This document shows positions 37,641-49,494 of a stretch of DNA of 64,000 nucleotides, one piece after another; the stretch's first letter is position 1; each line of letters opens with the position of its first letter. The stretch is from Arabidopsis thaliana (Eukaryota; Streptophyta; Magnoliopsida; Brassicales; Brassicaceae). The notes under the pieces were generated by a model, which worked only from the letters and a program-made list of their open reading frames with translations, was not told the DNA's origin and did no database searches. The DNA is taken from positions 7,379,001 to 7,443,000 of the forward strand of contig NC_003075.7 in assembly GCF_000001735.4 (NCBI RefSeq). The letters are read 5' to 3'. The translations under genes were made by a program, and so were the position numbers.

Positions 37641-38413
37641 AATATATATCTTTGGGTTGGTTTCTAGAGTTCTTCATTAGTTTGACAAATTTTATGTTTC
37701 CGATTTCTAAATCCATCTAGACAAAATTACTATTGTAATTTTACTTTAATGATTTTAAATAAGAAACAAAGATTTATTTGAAAAATATATGACAAATTAT
37801 TATTGACGAATTCTCAATACTACACACACACATGGGATAATTAGATAATTTAGTTTTAAGAATTAAAAAAAATCGTGTAAAAGTATTTCTAAAAAAATAA
37901 TTATGGCCTTGATTTATCTTACGTAGGAATTTTACTTAACAACACTTGTTAAACATGTTTACGTGAACACATGCATTAGGGGTATACCTATTAGTTTTGC
38001 AATTCTTTTTTATTTGGAGTTTTAGATATTTCATCATTCAAGTACTTTGACAAAAAAAAAAAAAAGTCATCATTCAAGTACAGTTACATCTTTTTTTCCT
38101 TTTTAATCAAAAATTACAGTTACGTCTTATAAAAAGAATTCCAGGGTTAAACTTACACTAGTTGGATATAGATTGTTGCTCTTTAGAAAAAAAAAAGAAG
38201 AAATACAAATACGATTCTTTGAGAATAAAAGTGGAAACAAGAAGCTTATTATTACTTTAAATATCAGATTGAACAAATTGATAAAAATGGATACAGTACG
38301 AGAAGTATAAGAAACACTTAACTGAAAATAGGAGAATTCAAAGAATCTTAATCAAGGAAAAACATCAAAAGATAACTTAAACATTATAATCAATCGAAGG
38401 GTGGATAGATATA
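37641..38413. other. Downstream flank of AT4G12510
   Basis: No gene. Positions about 38120-38400 are a strongly diverged copy of about 41970-42270 and 44990-45190 (shared 'attccagggtta', 'ttgctcttt', 'acagtacgagaagta'). This is the left part of the next tandem unit. Confidence 0.5.
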
Positions 38414-38803
38414 TCAAGCACATACGAAACCAGAAGGAACCTTCTTGCCACAAACATTGAGAAGAAGGCTGAGAGAGACGGGAACATTAAGATTAATGCC
38501 TAAAACTTTAGCCTTTAGGGCGGTGCAGAGACAAGCGGCAGCCTCAAGATCAACTAAACCATTGAGGAGCGAACAACAAGGCTTCACTGGTGGTGTTCCC
38601 AACTGAATTTTGAGAAGATCCTTGAGAACATTGGCGCAAACGCCGAGCTTGAGAGTGTCTTTAGGGCAGCTTCCGGTGGACTTGGGCTTAGGTTTGGGTT
38701 TAGGGGTGGAACTGCAGCCACCGCCACATGCGGTGGTTAAAGTGAAAAAAAGAATGTTGAATGTGAGGAAAATGACAAGAGAGGCTGAAATTTTTGAAGC
38801 CAT
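38414..38803 (-). CDS. AT4G12510: 8CM lipid-transfer-type protein, first of an identical pair (AT4G12510)
   Basis: Intronless, 129 residues. Signal-like segment about 1-25, a short linker ([12 protein letters not shown], about 33-44) in place of the long proline-rich hinge, then the 8CM at C46, C56, C76-C77, C91-x-C93, C118, C128. It has the MASK start and the C-terminal G-F-x-C-A typical of the array. The protein is identical to that at 42279-42668. In the DNA I see only two synonymous differences, both near the 3' end. A TATA-like TAATATATATAC lies on the minus strand at about 38910-38899. It is likely secreted or membrane-associated; the bound lipid is unknown. Confidence 0.93.
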   Translation of the reverse strand: MASKISASLVIFLTFNILFFTLTTACGGGCSSTPKPKPKPKSTGSCPKDTLKLGVCANVLKDLLKIQLGTPPVKPCCSLLNGLVDLEAAACLCTALKAKVLGINLNVPVSLSLLLNVCGKKVPSGFVCA

Positions 38804-41800
38804 TTCTCAAAAAATCAAATTTCTATTTTAGGTAAGAAGTTTTAAGATAGAAGTATTGCCAAAAGAGAGTGGTGAAGATAAATGAAGAGAGGGTGTACGT
38901 ATATATATTAGGGCTTCAAGGGGTTGGACAGTTAATTAAAGCTGTCATTACTGTATAATTTTGAAGAATTATTAGACAAATTTATATTTTAGTAAGTGGA
39001 TCTTTGTATTATTAAGTGGTTAAGATATACTTTATTTTTTTTTATTGCATTATGAAACAAATGTTAAATCATGGATAGATGACCCTGTTGGGCAGTCATC
39101 GTTTTTTTCTTTTTCAAAACTTTTATTAGTTTAGTAGTTAGAAAGTTTTTCGTTAGTCATCTATACAAAAAGAAGAAACAATACATGTTTTTTTTTCCTG
39201 GCTAAATATAATAGATGGTTTTTAACTTTAACCAATCCATCTTTTATTTATGGGCCATATATATATATATATGAAAACTGAAAATAACGTTTTGATGTGA
39301 AATATACCAAATATACTTATTTAGTGCAGAGTTAACATGAGATAATATGTATTTCTCTTTAGTTAATAAATGATACTAGTTATTTAGTACGGAGTTAACA
39401 TGAGCTAATATGTATTTCTCTTTATTTAATCAATGATACTAGTTTTATTGTAAAGTAGATGCATTTACAAATAAAAGTATTGCTCAAATATTTCAATAAT
39501 GACTTTTAATACAGTATATGCATTTTCAACTGTGAACACTTTGAAAAATAATGGATTTTACATTCCGTTCGACTTTATGTTTTCTTAAGTTGATTCATAT
39601 TATATTGGTTTTGACGTTCGACTTTATGTTTTCTTAAGTTGATTCATATTATTTTGGGTTTGATCTATTTTAAATCCAAAAAATTACATTTTCTTATTTG
39701 ATTTCTTAAAATATTTAACTTGTTCGAGCGTCTATTAATTTTTTATGTGAGTTGATTTAATATTAATTTAGAATAATTTGTTCTAAAACAGTCGACAATG
39801 CTTTTCGTAGGTAAAATTTGTATAACAGCTGAATTATTTAGAATATTCGCTTAAATTCATAATCATCGGCTGTATTTTCTTATTTCAATCTATCTTTTGT
39901 TTTTTTTTTATTTTATGAACCTTAATTATTAATTTTCCGTTAAATTAATTGTAATGTAATTTGTAGACTCATATTTAAATTAGTCCATGTAATATATACA
40001 TTATTTTGGTCAAAAACAAAAACACGTAGGTACACGATTAGGTCGACGTGTTAGTTTATTCGACTGAAAACAACTATATACTTATCTTATTCGAAAAATT
40101 ATAGAACAAAATAAACTATAATCGACGCACATGTATTCAATAATTACTCATACTTCCCATGTGTTGTGTAGCCCAGAATGTAAATAATAGGCATGTGTTT
40201 GGAGATTAGTAATTTGGAAGTTTATTGGCTTTAATTACCCTTCACATTTTATTTTTGGGAAATTAAAAACAACTATAATTCATCAAATAACAACAATATT
40301 ATTCTTTTTTTTTTGTCATCAACAATATTATGCTTATCTTATGACAAATATAGCTTTGGGTTCTTGGACACTAACTTCAGGTTTCAATCAACATGGAGTA
40401 AACCATTAATCATATTCTAATTAACTGTTCGCATTTTATTAACCCTTGGTAGTTTCTCGACGCGCTAAGTTTACAAAATATGGATTTCTTCTATTGGCGA
40501 ACTCCGTCTCCGCTAAAAAATAAAAAAGGATACTACAGTTTTCAACGAATTACATAGTTTCTATGGAAAAGTTTTTAAAAATAAAATAAATAAACAAATT
40601 TTACCAAAGAATTATACTGGAACCCTCAGATTTTTTAAATCATGTTATTAGCGATCATTTAGTTTGGGTGGCAGCTCAAATCAGCCCAACTAAGGATGTC
40701 AAGGAATTATTGTTCTTTAAGATGTCAAGGTGATGGTTCGTGGAAATTATAATGCCTCGGCCGTAATCGTCTGCGGCCCCACGTTTTATTTTGGCAAGTA
40801 GATTCGACCCCGTCCGAGACTATTTTGGGAGGCTCGAAAGAATTGTTTATTGTCCTTACTTATCGCCACTAAATATTTGTTGTGTTTTTTCTTCATTAAC
40901 ACGGTACCCAAAATTAATTTCAGGCAGGTCGAACCATCATGAAATATATATAGTTCAAACACGTTTCACTCTACCAAATCAATTTTAAGTCTCTTTGTAT
41001 GCATCACCAAATTGTTTTTTAGAAAAGAGTTGTGTTAAAACCTCCTCACTAGCTCACAGATCACATTATTGTGTATCAAGACGGTTACTCCAACAGTGAA
41101 TTAGTGTACGTGTCTCCACACTCGTCCGGTTCGGCTCTAATACTAGTTGTTACGCTTTCCATGCCCTCTCTCACCATGTGGATTCCATTCTTGTCCAACA
41201 GATGGTATGTATATTTGGGAGACATTGAAAGACATGTTTAATGTTCCTCCTTACTCATATGGTATTTATTATTTAACATTGTTTTCATTTGGTCACATAT
41301 CCTAAATATCGCAATAGTTCCATTACGCTTAACTATAAAATTTTATCGAAACGATTAACGGAAAATATGCGTATATTTTTGTGACATAGATAATCAATCA
41401 ATTATTTTAAACTTCTTTGAATGTATCTTAATATTTTTAAATTCGAGGGATTACATTAATCTTCTTACCCCAAATCTGGTTTTGGATGGATGGAGAACTA
41501 TAAAACTTTGAACAGTTTGAGAAATCATAGTTTGCATTTCAAATAAATGGACTGATTAAGTTATATACTTGTCCCTTGTCATTTTCGTTTTGAGATTTGA
41601 TATAAGTATTTAAGGAACATGTTTGAATTATTTATTTTTTGTCAATTAATTTTGAATTGAAATTCTGGGTACAGTATAGAGTCTAATTGAAAATTCATGA
41701 TTCTTGATACGGTATTAGAGTCTTAACAAGCCAAATAGATAAAATTGGTTCGAACAGATGATTAAGTTCGGTATTAGATGAATGAGCCAAAGAACCATCT

Positions 41801-42278
41801 TCTCGAAATGATATGTTAAAAATCCACTAGTAGATAAAGATTAATATTAGTAATTTCAACTATTACCGATTTGTTTTTATTTAGATCTTCAGGTATTTCT
41901 CATTGTCTATTTTTATGTATCAAATACAATTCTTATATTTTTTCCATCATTTGAGTATTGTTAATTATTATAAAATAATTCCAGGGCTACACTTTTCTAG
42001 TATGTATATTTCAATCGATAGATCAGGTAGACAAAGATTCTTGCTCTTTCAACCGTTAAAATAATATAAGTAAAATTAATGTTAGAAGAAAAGTCGAAAG
42101 AAGAAGCAGATTATAATCACTTTAACAATCTTATTTCTGAGCAATTTAATTTAAAATGTAAACAGTACAAGAAGTAGAAACAACACTGAAAATGGGAAAA
42201 TTCAAAGAATATTAATCAAAGAAAAACATGGAAAGAAAATTTAAAACATTATAACCAATCGAAGAGTGGATAGATATA
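38804..42278. other. Spacer of the near-identical tandem unit
   Basis: From the gene to about 40190 this is almost base-for-base the same as 42669-44050, with only a handful of substitutions. Similarity continues to about 40550/44400 with more indels. Positions about 40556-41430 are present here but absent from the second unit. About 41440-42270 is a copy of 44425-45190. No other gene is supported; the ORF at 40791-40988 shows no domain. Confidence 0.65.
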
Positions 42279-42668
42279 TCAAGCACATACGAAGCCGGAA
42301 GGAACCTTCTTGCCACAAACATTGAGAAGAAGGCTGAGAGAGACGGGAACATTAAGATTAATGCCTAAAACTTTAGCCTTTAGGGCGGTGCAGAGACAAG
42401 CGGCAGCCTCAAGATCAACTAAACCATTGAGGAGCGAACAACAAGGCTTCACTGGTGGTGTTCCCAACTGAATTTTGAGAAGATCCTTGAGAACATTGGC
42501 GCAAACGCCGAGCTTGAGAGTGTCTTTAGGGCAGCTTCCGGTGGACTTGGGCTTAGGTTTGGGTTTAGGGGTGGAACTGCAGCCACCGCCACATGCGGTG
42601 GTTAAAGTGAAAAAAAGAATGTTGAATGTGAGGAAAATGACAAGAGAGGCTGAAATTTTTGAAGCCAT
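42279..42668 (-). CDS. AT4G12520: 8CM lipid-transfer-type protein, second of an identical pair (AT4G12520)
   Basis: Intronless, 129 residues, same protein as at 38414-38803: signal-like segment, short KPKP linker, and 8CM at C46, C56, C76-C77, C91-x-C93, C118, C128. Compared with its twin, two third-position changes are visible near the end (codons for the V-F and S-G region), and none elsewhere that I could find. The upstream region is also near identical, so both promoters carry the same TATA-like element (here about 42774-42763, minus strand) and should respond alike. Short-read or array expression data will not separate the two. Confidence 0.93.
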   Translation of the reverse strand: MASKISASLVIFLTFNILFFTLTTACGGGCSSTPKPKPKPKSTGSCPKDTLKLGVCANVLKDLLKIQLGTPPVKPCCSLLNGLVDLEAAACLCTALKAKVLGINLNVPVSLSLLLNVCGKKVPSGFVCA

Positions 42669-45539
42669 TTCTCAAAAAATCAAATTTCTATTTTAGGTAA
42701 GAAGTTTTAAGATAGAAGTATTGCCAAAAGAGAGTGGTGAAGATAAATGAAGAGAGGGTGTACGTATATATATTAGGGCTTCAAGGGGTTGGACAGTTAA
42801 TTAAAGCTGTCATTACTGTATAATTTTGAAGAATTATTAGACCAATTTATATTTTAGTAAGTGGATCCTTGTATTATTAAGTGGTTAAGATATACTTTAT
42901 TTTTTTTTATTGCATTATGAACCAAATGTTAAATCATGGATAGATGACCCTGTTGGGCAGTCATCGTTTTTTTCTTTTTCAAAACTTTTATTAGTTTAGT
43001 AGTTAGAAAGTTTTTCGTTAGTCATCTATACAAAAAGAAGAACCAATACATGTTTTTTTTTCCTGGCTAAATATAATAGATGGTTTTTAACTTTAACCAA
43101 TCCATCTTTTATTTATGGGCCATATATATATATATATGAAAACTGAAAATAACGTTTTGATGTGAAATATACCAAATATACTTATTTAGTGCAGAGTTAA
43201 CATGAGATAATATGTATTTCTCTTTAGTTAATAAATGATACTAGTTATTTAGTACGGAGTTAACATGAGCTAATATGTATTTCTCTTTATTTAATCAATG
43301 ATACTAGTTTTATTGTAAAGTAGATGCATTTACAAATAAAAGTATTGCTCAAATATTTCAATAATGACTTTTAATACAGTATATGCATTTTCAACTGTGA
43401 ACACTTTGAAAAATAATGGATTTTACATTCCGTTCGACTTTATGTTTTCTTAAGTTGATTCATATTATATTGGTTTTGACGTTCGACTTTATGTTTTCTT
43501 AAGTTGATTCATATTATTTTGGGTTTGATCTATTTTAAATCCAAAAAATTACATTTTCTTATTTGATTTCTTAAAATATTTAACTTGTTCGAGCGTCTAT
43601 TAATTTTTTATGTGAGTTGATTTAATATTAATTTAGAATAATTTGTTCTAAAACAGTCGACAATGCTTTTCGTAGGTAAAATTTGTATAACAGCTGAATT
43701 ATTTAGAATATTCGCTTAAATTCATAATCATCGGCTGTATTTTCTTATTTCAATCTATCTTTTGTTTTTTTTTTTATTTTATGAACCCTAATTATTAATT
43801 TTCCGTTAAATTAATTGTAATGTAATTTGTAGACTCATATTTAAATTAGTCCATGTAATATATACATTATTTTGGTCAAAAACAAAAACACGTAGGTACA
43901 CGATTAGGTCGACGTGTTAGTTTATTCGACTGAAAACAACTATATACTTATCTTATTCGAAAAATTATAGAACAAAATAAACTATAATCGACGCACATGT
44001 ATTCAATAATTACTCATACTTCCCATGTGTTGTGTAGCCCAGAATGTGAATAATAGGCATTAGTAATTTGGAAGTTTATTGGCTTTAATTACCCTTCACA
44101 TGTTATTTTGGGGAAATAAAAAACAACTATAATTCATCAAATAACAACAATATTATTCTTTTTTTTTGTCATCAACAATATTATTCTTATCTTATGACAA
44201 ATATAGCTTTGGGTTCTTGGACACTAACTTCAGGTTTCAATCAACATGGAGTAAACCATTAATCATATTCTAATTAAGTGTTCGCATTTTATTAACCCTT
44301 GGTAGTTTTTCGACGAGCTAAGTTTACAAAATAGGGATTTCTTTTATTGGCGAACTCCGTCTCCGCTAAGAAAGAAAGAGGGATATTACAGTTTTCAACG
44401 AATTAACATAACATTTTAAAAATCGAGGTATTACATTAATCTTCTGATGCCAAATCTGGTTTTGGATGGATGGAGAACTCTAAAACTTTGAACAATTTGA
44501 GAAATCATAGTTTGCATTTCCATATCATAAAATGCATAGTTTGCATTTCAAATAAATGGACTGGTTTAAGTTATGTACCATTGTTCGTCCCTTGTCATTT
44601 TTGTTTTGAAATTTGGTAGAAGCATTTTAAGGAACATGTATGAATTATTTTTTTTGTCAATTAATTTTGAATTGAAAATTCATGATTCTGGATACAGTAT
44701 AGAGTCTAATTGAAAATTCATGATTCTGGATACGGTATTAGAGTCTAACAAACCAAATAGATAAAATTGGTCCGAACAGATGATTAAGTTCGGTATTAGA
44801 TGAATGTGCCAAAGAGCCATCTTCTCAAAATCATACGTTAAAAATCACACTAGTAGATAAAGATTAATATTAGTAATTTAATCTATTACCGATTAGTTCT
44901 TATTTGGATCTTCAGGTATCTCACATTGTCTATTTTTATGTATCAAAAAAAATTCTTATATTTTTTCCATCATTTGAGTATTGTTAAATATTATAAAATA
45001 ATTCCAGGGTTATTTCAATGGATAGATCAGGTAGAAAGCGATTCTTGCTCTTTCAACCGTTAGAATAATATAAGTAATATTAATTTCGGAGAAAAAGTCG
45101 AAAGAAGAAGTAAATTATGATTATTTTAACATTCTTATGTCTGAGCAATTTAATTTAAAATGTAAACAATACAAGAAGTAAGTAACACTAGTCATTGCTA
45201 TATAATTTTGAGGAATTATTAATGGAATTTATTTTTTAGTAACAATAGTCAATGGGATCTTTGTATTATTAAGTGGTTAAGATATACTCATATTTAAATA
45301 AAATTGTTCAATCATGGTGTTATAGAAGAATTTTAATTAATAACACCCGATTATGCTGTCTTAGTTGTATTTCTTTTTTAATCCCTTGGTAATTAAAACG
45401 TTTTTCGTTTTATGTATGGGAAATTTGGAAATATAACATATAAAAAATTATAAATTAGGTAACTAGCCAAAAAAACAATTATATGCTATTGTGCGTATAA
45501 AGTATATCAATATAATTTTATCCTTTTAAAAATCATTAC
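42669..45539. other. Second unit spacer and geneless third unit
   Basis: Positions 42669-44400 repeat 38804-40550. About 44425-45190 repeats the sequence downstream of AT4G12520 (41440-42185). At about 45190 it jumps to sequence matching the far upstream side of that gene (42809 onward: 'gtcattgctatataattttgaggaattatt'). So a third unit is present without its gene. No ORF is supported. Confidence 0.7.
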
Positions 45540-45935
45540 TACCACCTTTTCCGGCCACCATCTCCGTCCACCATCACGTCCGGCCACCACCACCGTCCAC
45601 CACCACGTCCGGCCACCACCACTTTCGATCACCACCACTTCCGATCACCACCACCTCCGGCCACTACTTCCGACCACCACTACCTCCGGCCACCACCACT
45701 TCCGGCCATAACCACTTCCGGCGACCACAAACTCCGATCACTACCCTCAGCCACCATCACTCCGATCACAACCACCTCCGGCCACCACCATCTCCGGCAA
45801 CCACCACCTCCGGCCACCACCACGTCCGGCCACCACCGCCTCCGTCCATAACCACCTCTGGCCACTACAACCGGCCACCATCACCCCAGGCCACAACCAT
45901 ATCCGGCCACCACACCATCTCTAGTCACCCTCAAA
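45540..45935. repeat. GC-rich minisatellite of ~16-bp CCGGCCACCACCACNT units
   Basis: About 24 imperfect units of ~16 bp (for example TCCGGCCACCACCACG) in an otherwise AT-rich region. The base change is abrupt on both sides. Minus-strand translation gives a GG/WW/VVV-rich ORF (45680-45865), which is a product of the repeat and not a gene. Confidence 0.85.
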
Positions 45936-46167
45936 AAAGCCAATTTGGTCAATATACTACTCTTTATGGTTAGTTATTATATTTTTTGAAAATATAGTGT
46001 TAGTTTATTAATTATTTTAAAAAGTGTTTGGTTTGCAATTCACCCTTTATGTATCATTTTTACATAATAATTTCAAAAGATTAAAAAAAAAAGAACTTGT
46101 AGTAACAAGATACATGTTTCTTTTTCCAACAAAAAAAAAAAAGATATATGTTTCTTTTGTTGGCTAA

Positions 46168-47140
46168 CTAGGATATGATCCGCGGTATACCGCGGATTAA
46201 ATATTTCATTTATTTTTCTTTATTATAAAATATAATTTGTCGTTTCTTTTTGTTTGTGGTGATTATTAATTATCGATAAGGTTGTGTATGCTTTTTATTG
46301 AGTCATAATTATGATATTAGTAAATCTAATATGTGTTATTTTATCTTCTAGGATTTGACTTGTGATAGACTATACCACGAGATCATATTTTACTTTTTAT
46401 TCATAATATATTTTTAAAAAGATTATATAATTTAAATTTTTGGTGTTTTCAAATTTAACATGTGGAACATATGTAATTTAGTAATTTTGTATTAAAATTA
46501 CACATTAAAATGTATCAAAGAAGAATAACATTTAGGAGTGTCAAAAAAGATTAACACTTATACTATAATGTTGATTTTATGTATTTTTTGTAGCTAAAAA
46601 ATTAAAATTGAAATTATATTTGTTATGTTATTATTGTTTGTTTTGTTAAGTATTGTACAGGTGTAATTTGATTGTTAATTTTAGGAGTACACCCAAGATA
46701 TCCAAATTTGTCTCATCTAAACTCATAGCACCATATAAACTCGTCTCATCCAAACTCTTTCTACCATGTAAACTCGTCTCCTCTAAACCCTTCCTGCCAC
46801 ATAAATCCGTCCAGTAATAACTAAAAATCAAATTGTTCTTTTTTTTTTAATAATATTTTTATTTAATATACTTCCAGTCAATTTACAATTTCAATCTAAT
46901 AAGAAAAATTGTATACTATATTGAAATTTTAACAATTGTATACTATATTGAAATTTTAACAATTTCAATCTAATAAGAATCAATATCGGATCGTTTTGAA
47001 GATTTTATATCGAATTCTTTGAACAAAAGATAATGCAATCTCTTATTTTAACCGATGTAAGACATTGAACCAACATATTTTCATCAATTGGATAATATTT
47101 ATATGTGTTTTAAAATATAGAATCACAATATATGCGGGAA
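46168..47140 (-). mobile_element. Helitron remnant (minus strand), interrupted by a solo LTR
   Basis: On the minus strand the element ends with the perfect palindrome CCGCGGTATACCGCGG (46195-46180), then ATCATATC and CTAG (46171-46168) followed by T. Internal 'aaactcgtctcatccaaactc'-type units (about 46690-46810) match the tandem units of the Helitron at 4416. Further in, 'gacattgaacc' and 'agaatcacaatatatg' match 4635-4710 of that copy. It continues past the LTR: 47325-47370 still aligns with 4712-4740. The 5' end was not found. Confidence 0.65.
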
Positions 47141-47324
47141 TGTTATGAATATTAGATGGATGCCCATTATAAGGCCCATCTTCTAGATCTTCTAGATCCT
47201 TCTAGAATAGAATATTCTGTAATTATCCTGTAGAAACCCTAACCTTGTACTCCTATATAAAGGACCTTTCATTCATTGAAATAATACACACAAATCTTCC
47301 TCTTCTTCTTCTTCTTTTCTAACA
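47141..47324 (+). mobile_element. Solo LTR (184 bp) with GGGAA target duplication
   Basis: Starts TGTTATGAAT, ends TTCTAACA (TGTTA/TAACA ends). It is flanked by a perfect 5-bp direct repeat GGGAA (47136-47140 and 47325-47329). Inside are a TATA box (CCTATATAAAGG, about 47252-47263) and a downstream (CTT)n tract. Length and ends fit a Copia or TRIM LTR; no internal domain or second LTR is present, so it is a solo LTR. Confidence 0.85.
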
Positions 47325-49140
47325 GGGAAATGTTTTTGTGGGATTTGTTAAAATCTTTTTTTTAATGCCCCTTTGCAACAATTTCATCTCATTTTCAAAA
47401 ATACACCTCTTATATGCTAAATGACTAAATTATTCTTCTATTATTGAGTGAACATAATGAGAAAATTAAAACTATTTTGGCACCAAAAATTTTCAACTTT
47501 TAAAAATTTTCTGCCAGAATTTATTTTTTCTCGCCGCACCTAATGTTTTTTTCTAATAGTACAAAAATCCGTCAAAACAGTCTCTGCCAAAATTTCAATT
47601 CAAAAATCTTTCTCAATCTTTTAAAAAATCTTATAAAATTCTTGTAAATTCTTATAAAATCTGTGTAAAATCGTTAAAAACACTTGTCAATTTTTTTAAA
47701 GCCTTTTAAAACTCTTGTTAACTCTTTTAAAACAATTGTAAATATTTTTAGAACTCTTTAAAATCATTTGTAAATATATTAAAACTTTTATAAAGTCTTT
47801 AAAAATATTTAAAAATCCTTTTAAAACTCGTTAAAAACTGTTGTAAATCTTTTAAACCTTAAGAGCTCTTGTAAAGTCTTATAAATAGTTTTTAAATAAA
47901 TTTACAAGAGTTTTTAAATGGTTTAAAATCTGTAAGGCTTATTTAACGTTTATATGATTTAACATAAAATGAATAGCGGTTGGAAAGATTTATGCATTGT
48001 TTTATAAAATCTGTAATCACAGTTAAACGTGATTATCAAAAGAAGAATTAAATTAGATCGATGCACATGTGTTCAATAATCACCTCATAATTCCCATGTG
48101 TATCCCCGTATGTGATTGAGGCTTTTAGCTGGCGATTATGTTCAAAGATTTGTAATTTGGAATTTAGTAACCACAAAGTCTGACTATCACAATTTTCTTG
48201 GCTTTTTATCCTTCACGTTTTATTCATCTATAAGACTTTGAACAAAAGAAAAAAAAAAAAACTTTGAACAGATTGCTTTCAAAAATCAATAAATATGAAC
48301 CACTTATTTTCACATCCATTATTCATGGAGAAAGGGCTACAGAATTTAACCCAAACAAACAAATAACACTAATTATATAAACATAATGTTTAGTAATATT
48401 TTGTGTTGGTTTGAAATGTAATTGATAGCCAAGATGAATTATAGTAGTTCATTAAGTTTTGTAGTTTGGGCGAAAATATGGATCGACTACAAGAAAAGAG
48501 AAAAAGGTTCAACAGCAACGTTCTTAGTTCCATGACCGGAATCCATTGTTAACGTTATTAGTCGACACAATTAGTAAATTGATCTCAAACAAACAAAAAT
48601 TAAAAAGAAAAAAGACATTAATAGTAGGAAAAAAACATTAATAGTAAAAATTAAGTGCTTGAACAGTAAACTTTTTGTTCGCTAATTATTTGTCAATTTG
48701 TGATAGGTTGGAATAATAAATGTTTTCAATTACTGATTCTTTTCAAACATTATTTATTTTGTAATTTTATAAACTAAAGTTAAGTTTTTAATTTATGTGA
48801 CTATGATAATTATATATTAGATGTGAGTATATTCTTTTGAAAATTATATTAGAAAAGTTTAGGTAGTGAGTTCAGACAAGTACTTGAAGTTTTTTTTTGT
48901 GTGCAAACAATTATAAGTATATATATAGTTTTGATTTGTTCCCTTAACAGTATTTCCCTATAAACGATTATGTCTAGTGTGTATAAAAAAGTACAATACT
49001 GTATGTATGTATATATATCGCATCATCATAAAAGTCTTAATTTTACTTGTTATTTGCTTATACATGAATTTAGGTTTGAAATTTGGATGTTAGACAAAAC
49101 CAATTCAAGAACATAGATAGAAAATATGAATATATTGTAG
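47325..49140. other. Helitron continuation, degenerate repeat array, and downstream flank of AT4G12530
   Basis: 47325-47370 is Helitron sequence. About 47575-47910 is a run of degenerate ~30-bp units with words like TTAAAACTCTTGTAAAT, then one inverted word (TTTACAAGAGTTTTTAAA) at about 47900-47918. The rest (48000-49100) is AT-rich with no gene; 48060-48110 resembles 43987-44030, another shared spacer block. Confidence 0.5.
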
Positions 49141-49494
49141 CTATGTTGGGCAACGGAATCCATCAGGAAGGGTACCTCCACAGGCGTTAAGAGCCAAGTT
49201 AAGGTGAATAGGAGTGTCGATGGTGATGCCAAGAAGGCTGAGCTTGAGCGCGGTGCAAAGGCAAACAGCAACATCGAGATCAATTAGACCAAAGAGAATA
49301 GAGCAACAAGGCCTCATAGCTGGTGCCCCGAGCTTCAAGTTGATGAGGTTGAGAACATTCGAGCATGTCGAAAGTTTGAGAACGTCTCTTGGGCAAGTAT
49401 TGTCTGCGCAACTCAGGGTAATGAGGTTGAGGAAGAGAATATTGGTCACAAGGAATAAAGCAAGTGTAGTTGAGGTCTTTGGAGCCATACTCAT
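49141..49494 (-). CDS. AT4G12530: 8CM lipid-transfer-type protein without hinge (AT4G12530)
   Basis: Intronless, 117 residues. Signal-like segment about 5-30, then almost directly the 8CM: C34, C44, C63-C64, C78-x-C80, C105, C115. There is no proline-rich linker. The open frame starts MSMAPKTS; the second Met (residue 3) gives MAPKTS, closer to the MAPRT start of AIR1 and its neighbour, so the true start may be 49488. It ends CPT where other members end CA. A TATA element (CTATAAAT) lies at about 49598-49591. It is the most diverged minus-strand member and looks closer to the AIR1 type than to AZI1. Confidence 0.9.
   Translation of the reverse strand: MSMAPKTSTTLALFLVTNILFLNLITLSCADNTCPRDVLKLSTCSNVLNLINLKLGAPAMRPCCSILFGLIDLDVAVCLCTALKLSLLGITIDTPIHLNLALNACGGTLPDGFRCPT

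Noticed and set aside
45680..45865. Minus-strand ORF rich in G, W and V
   Set aside because: Simple translation of the CCGGCCACCACC minisatellite.
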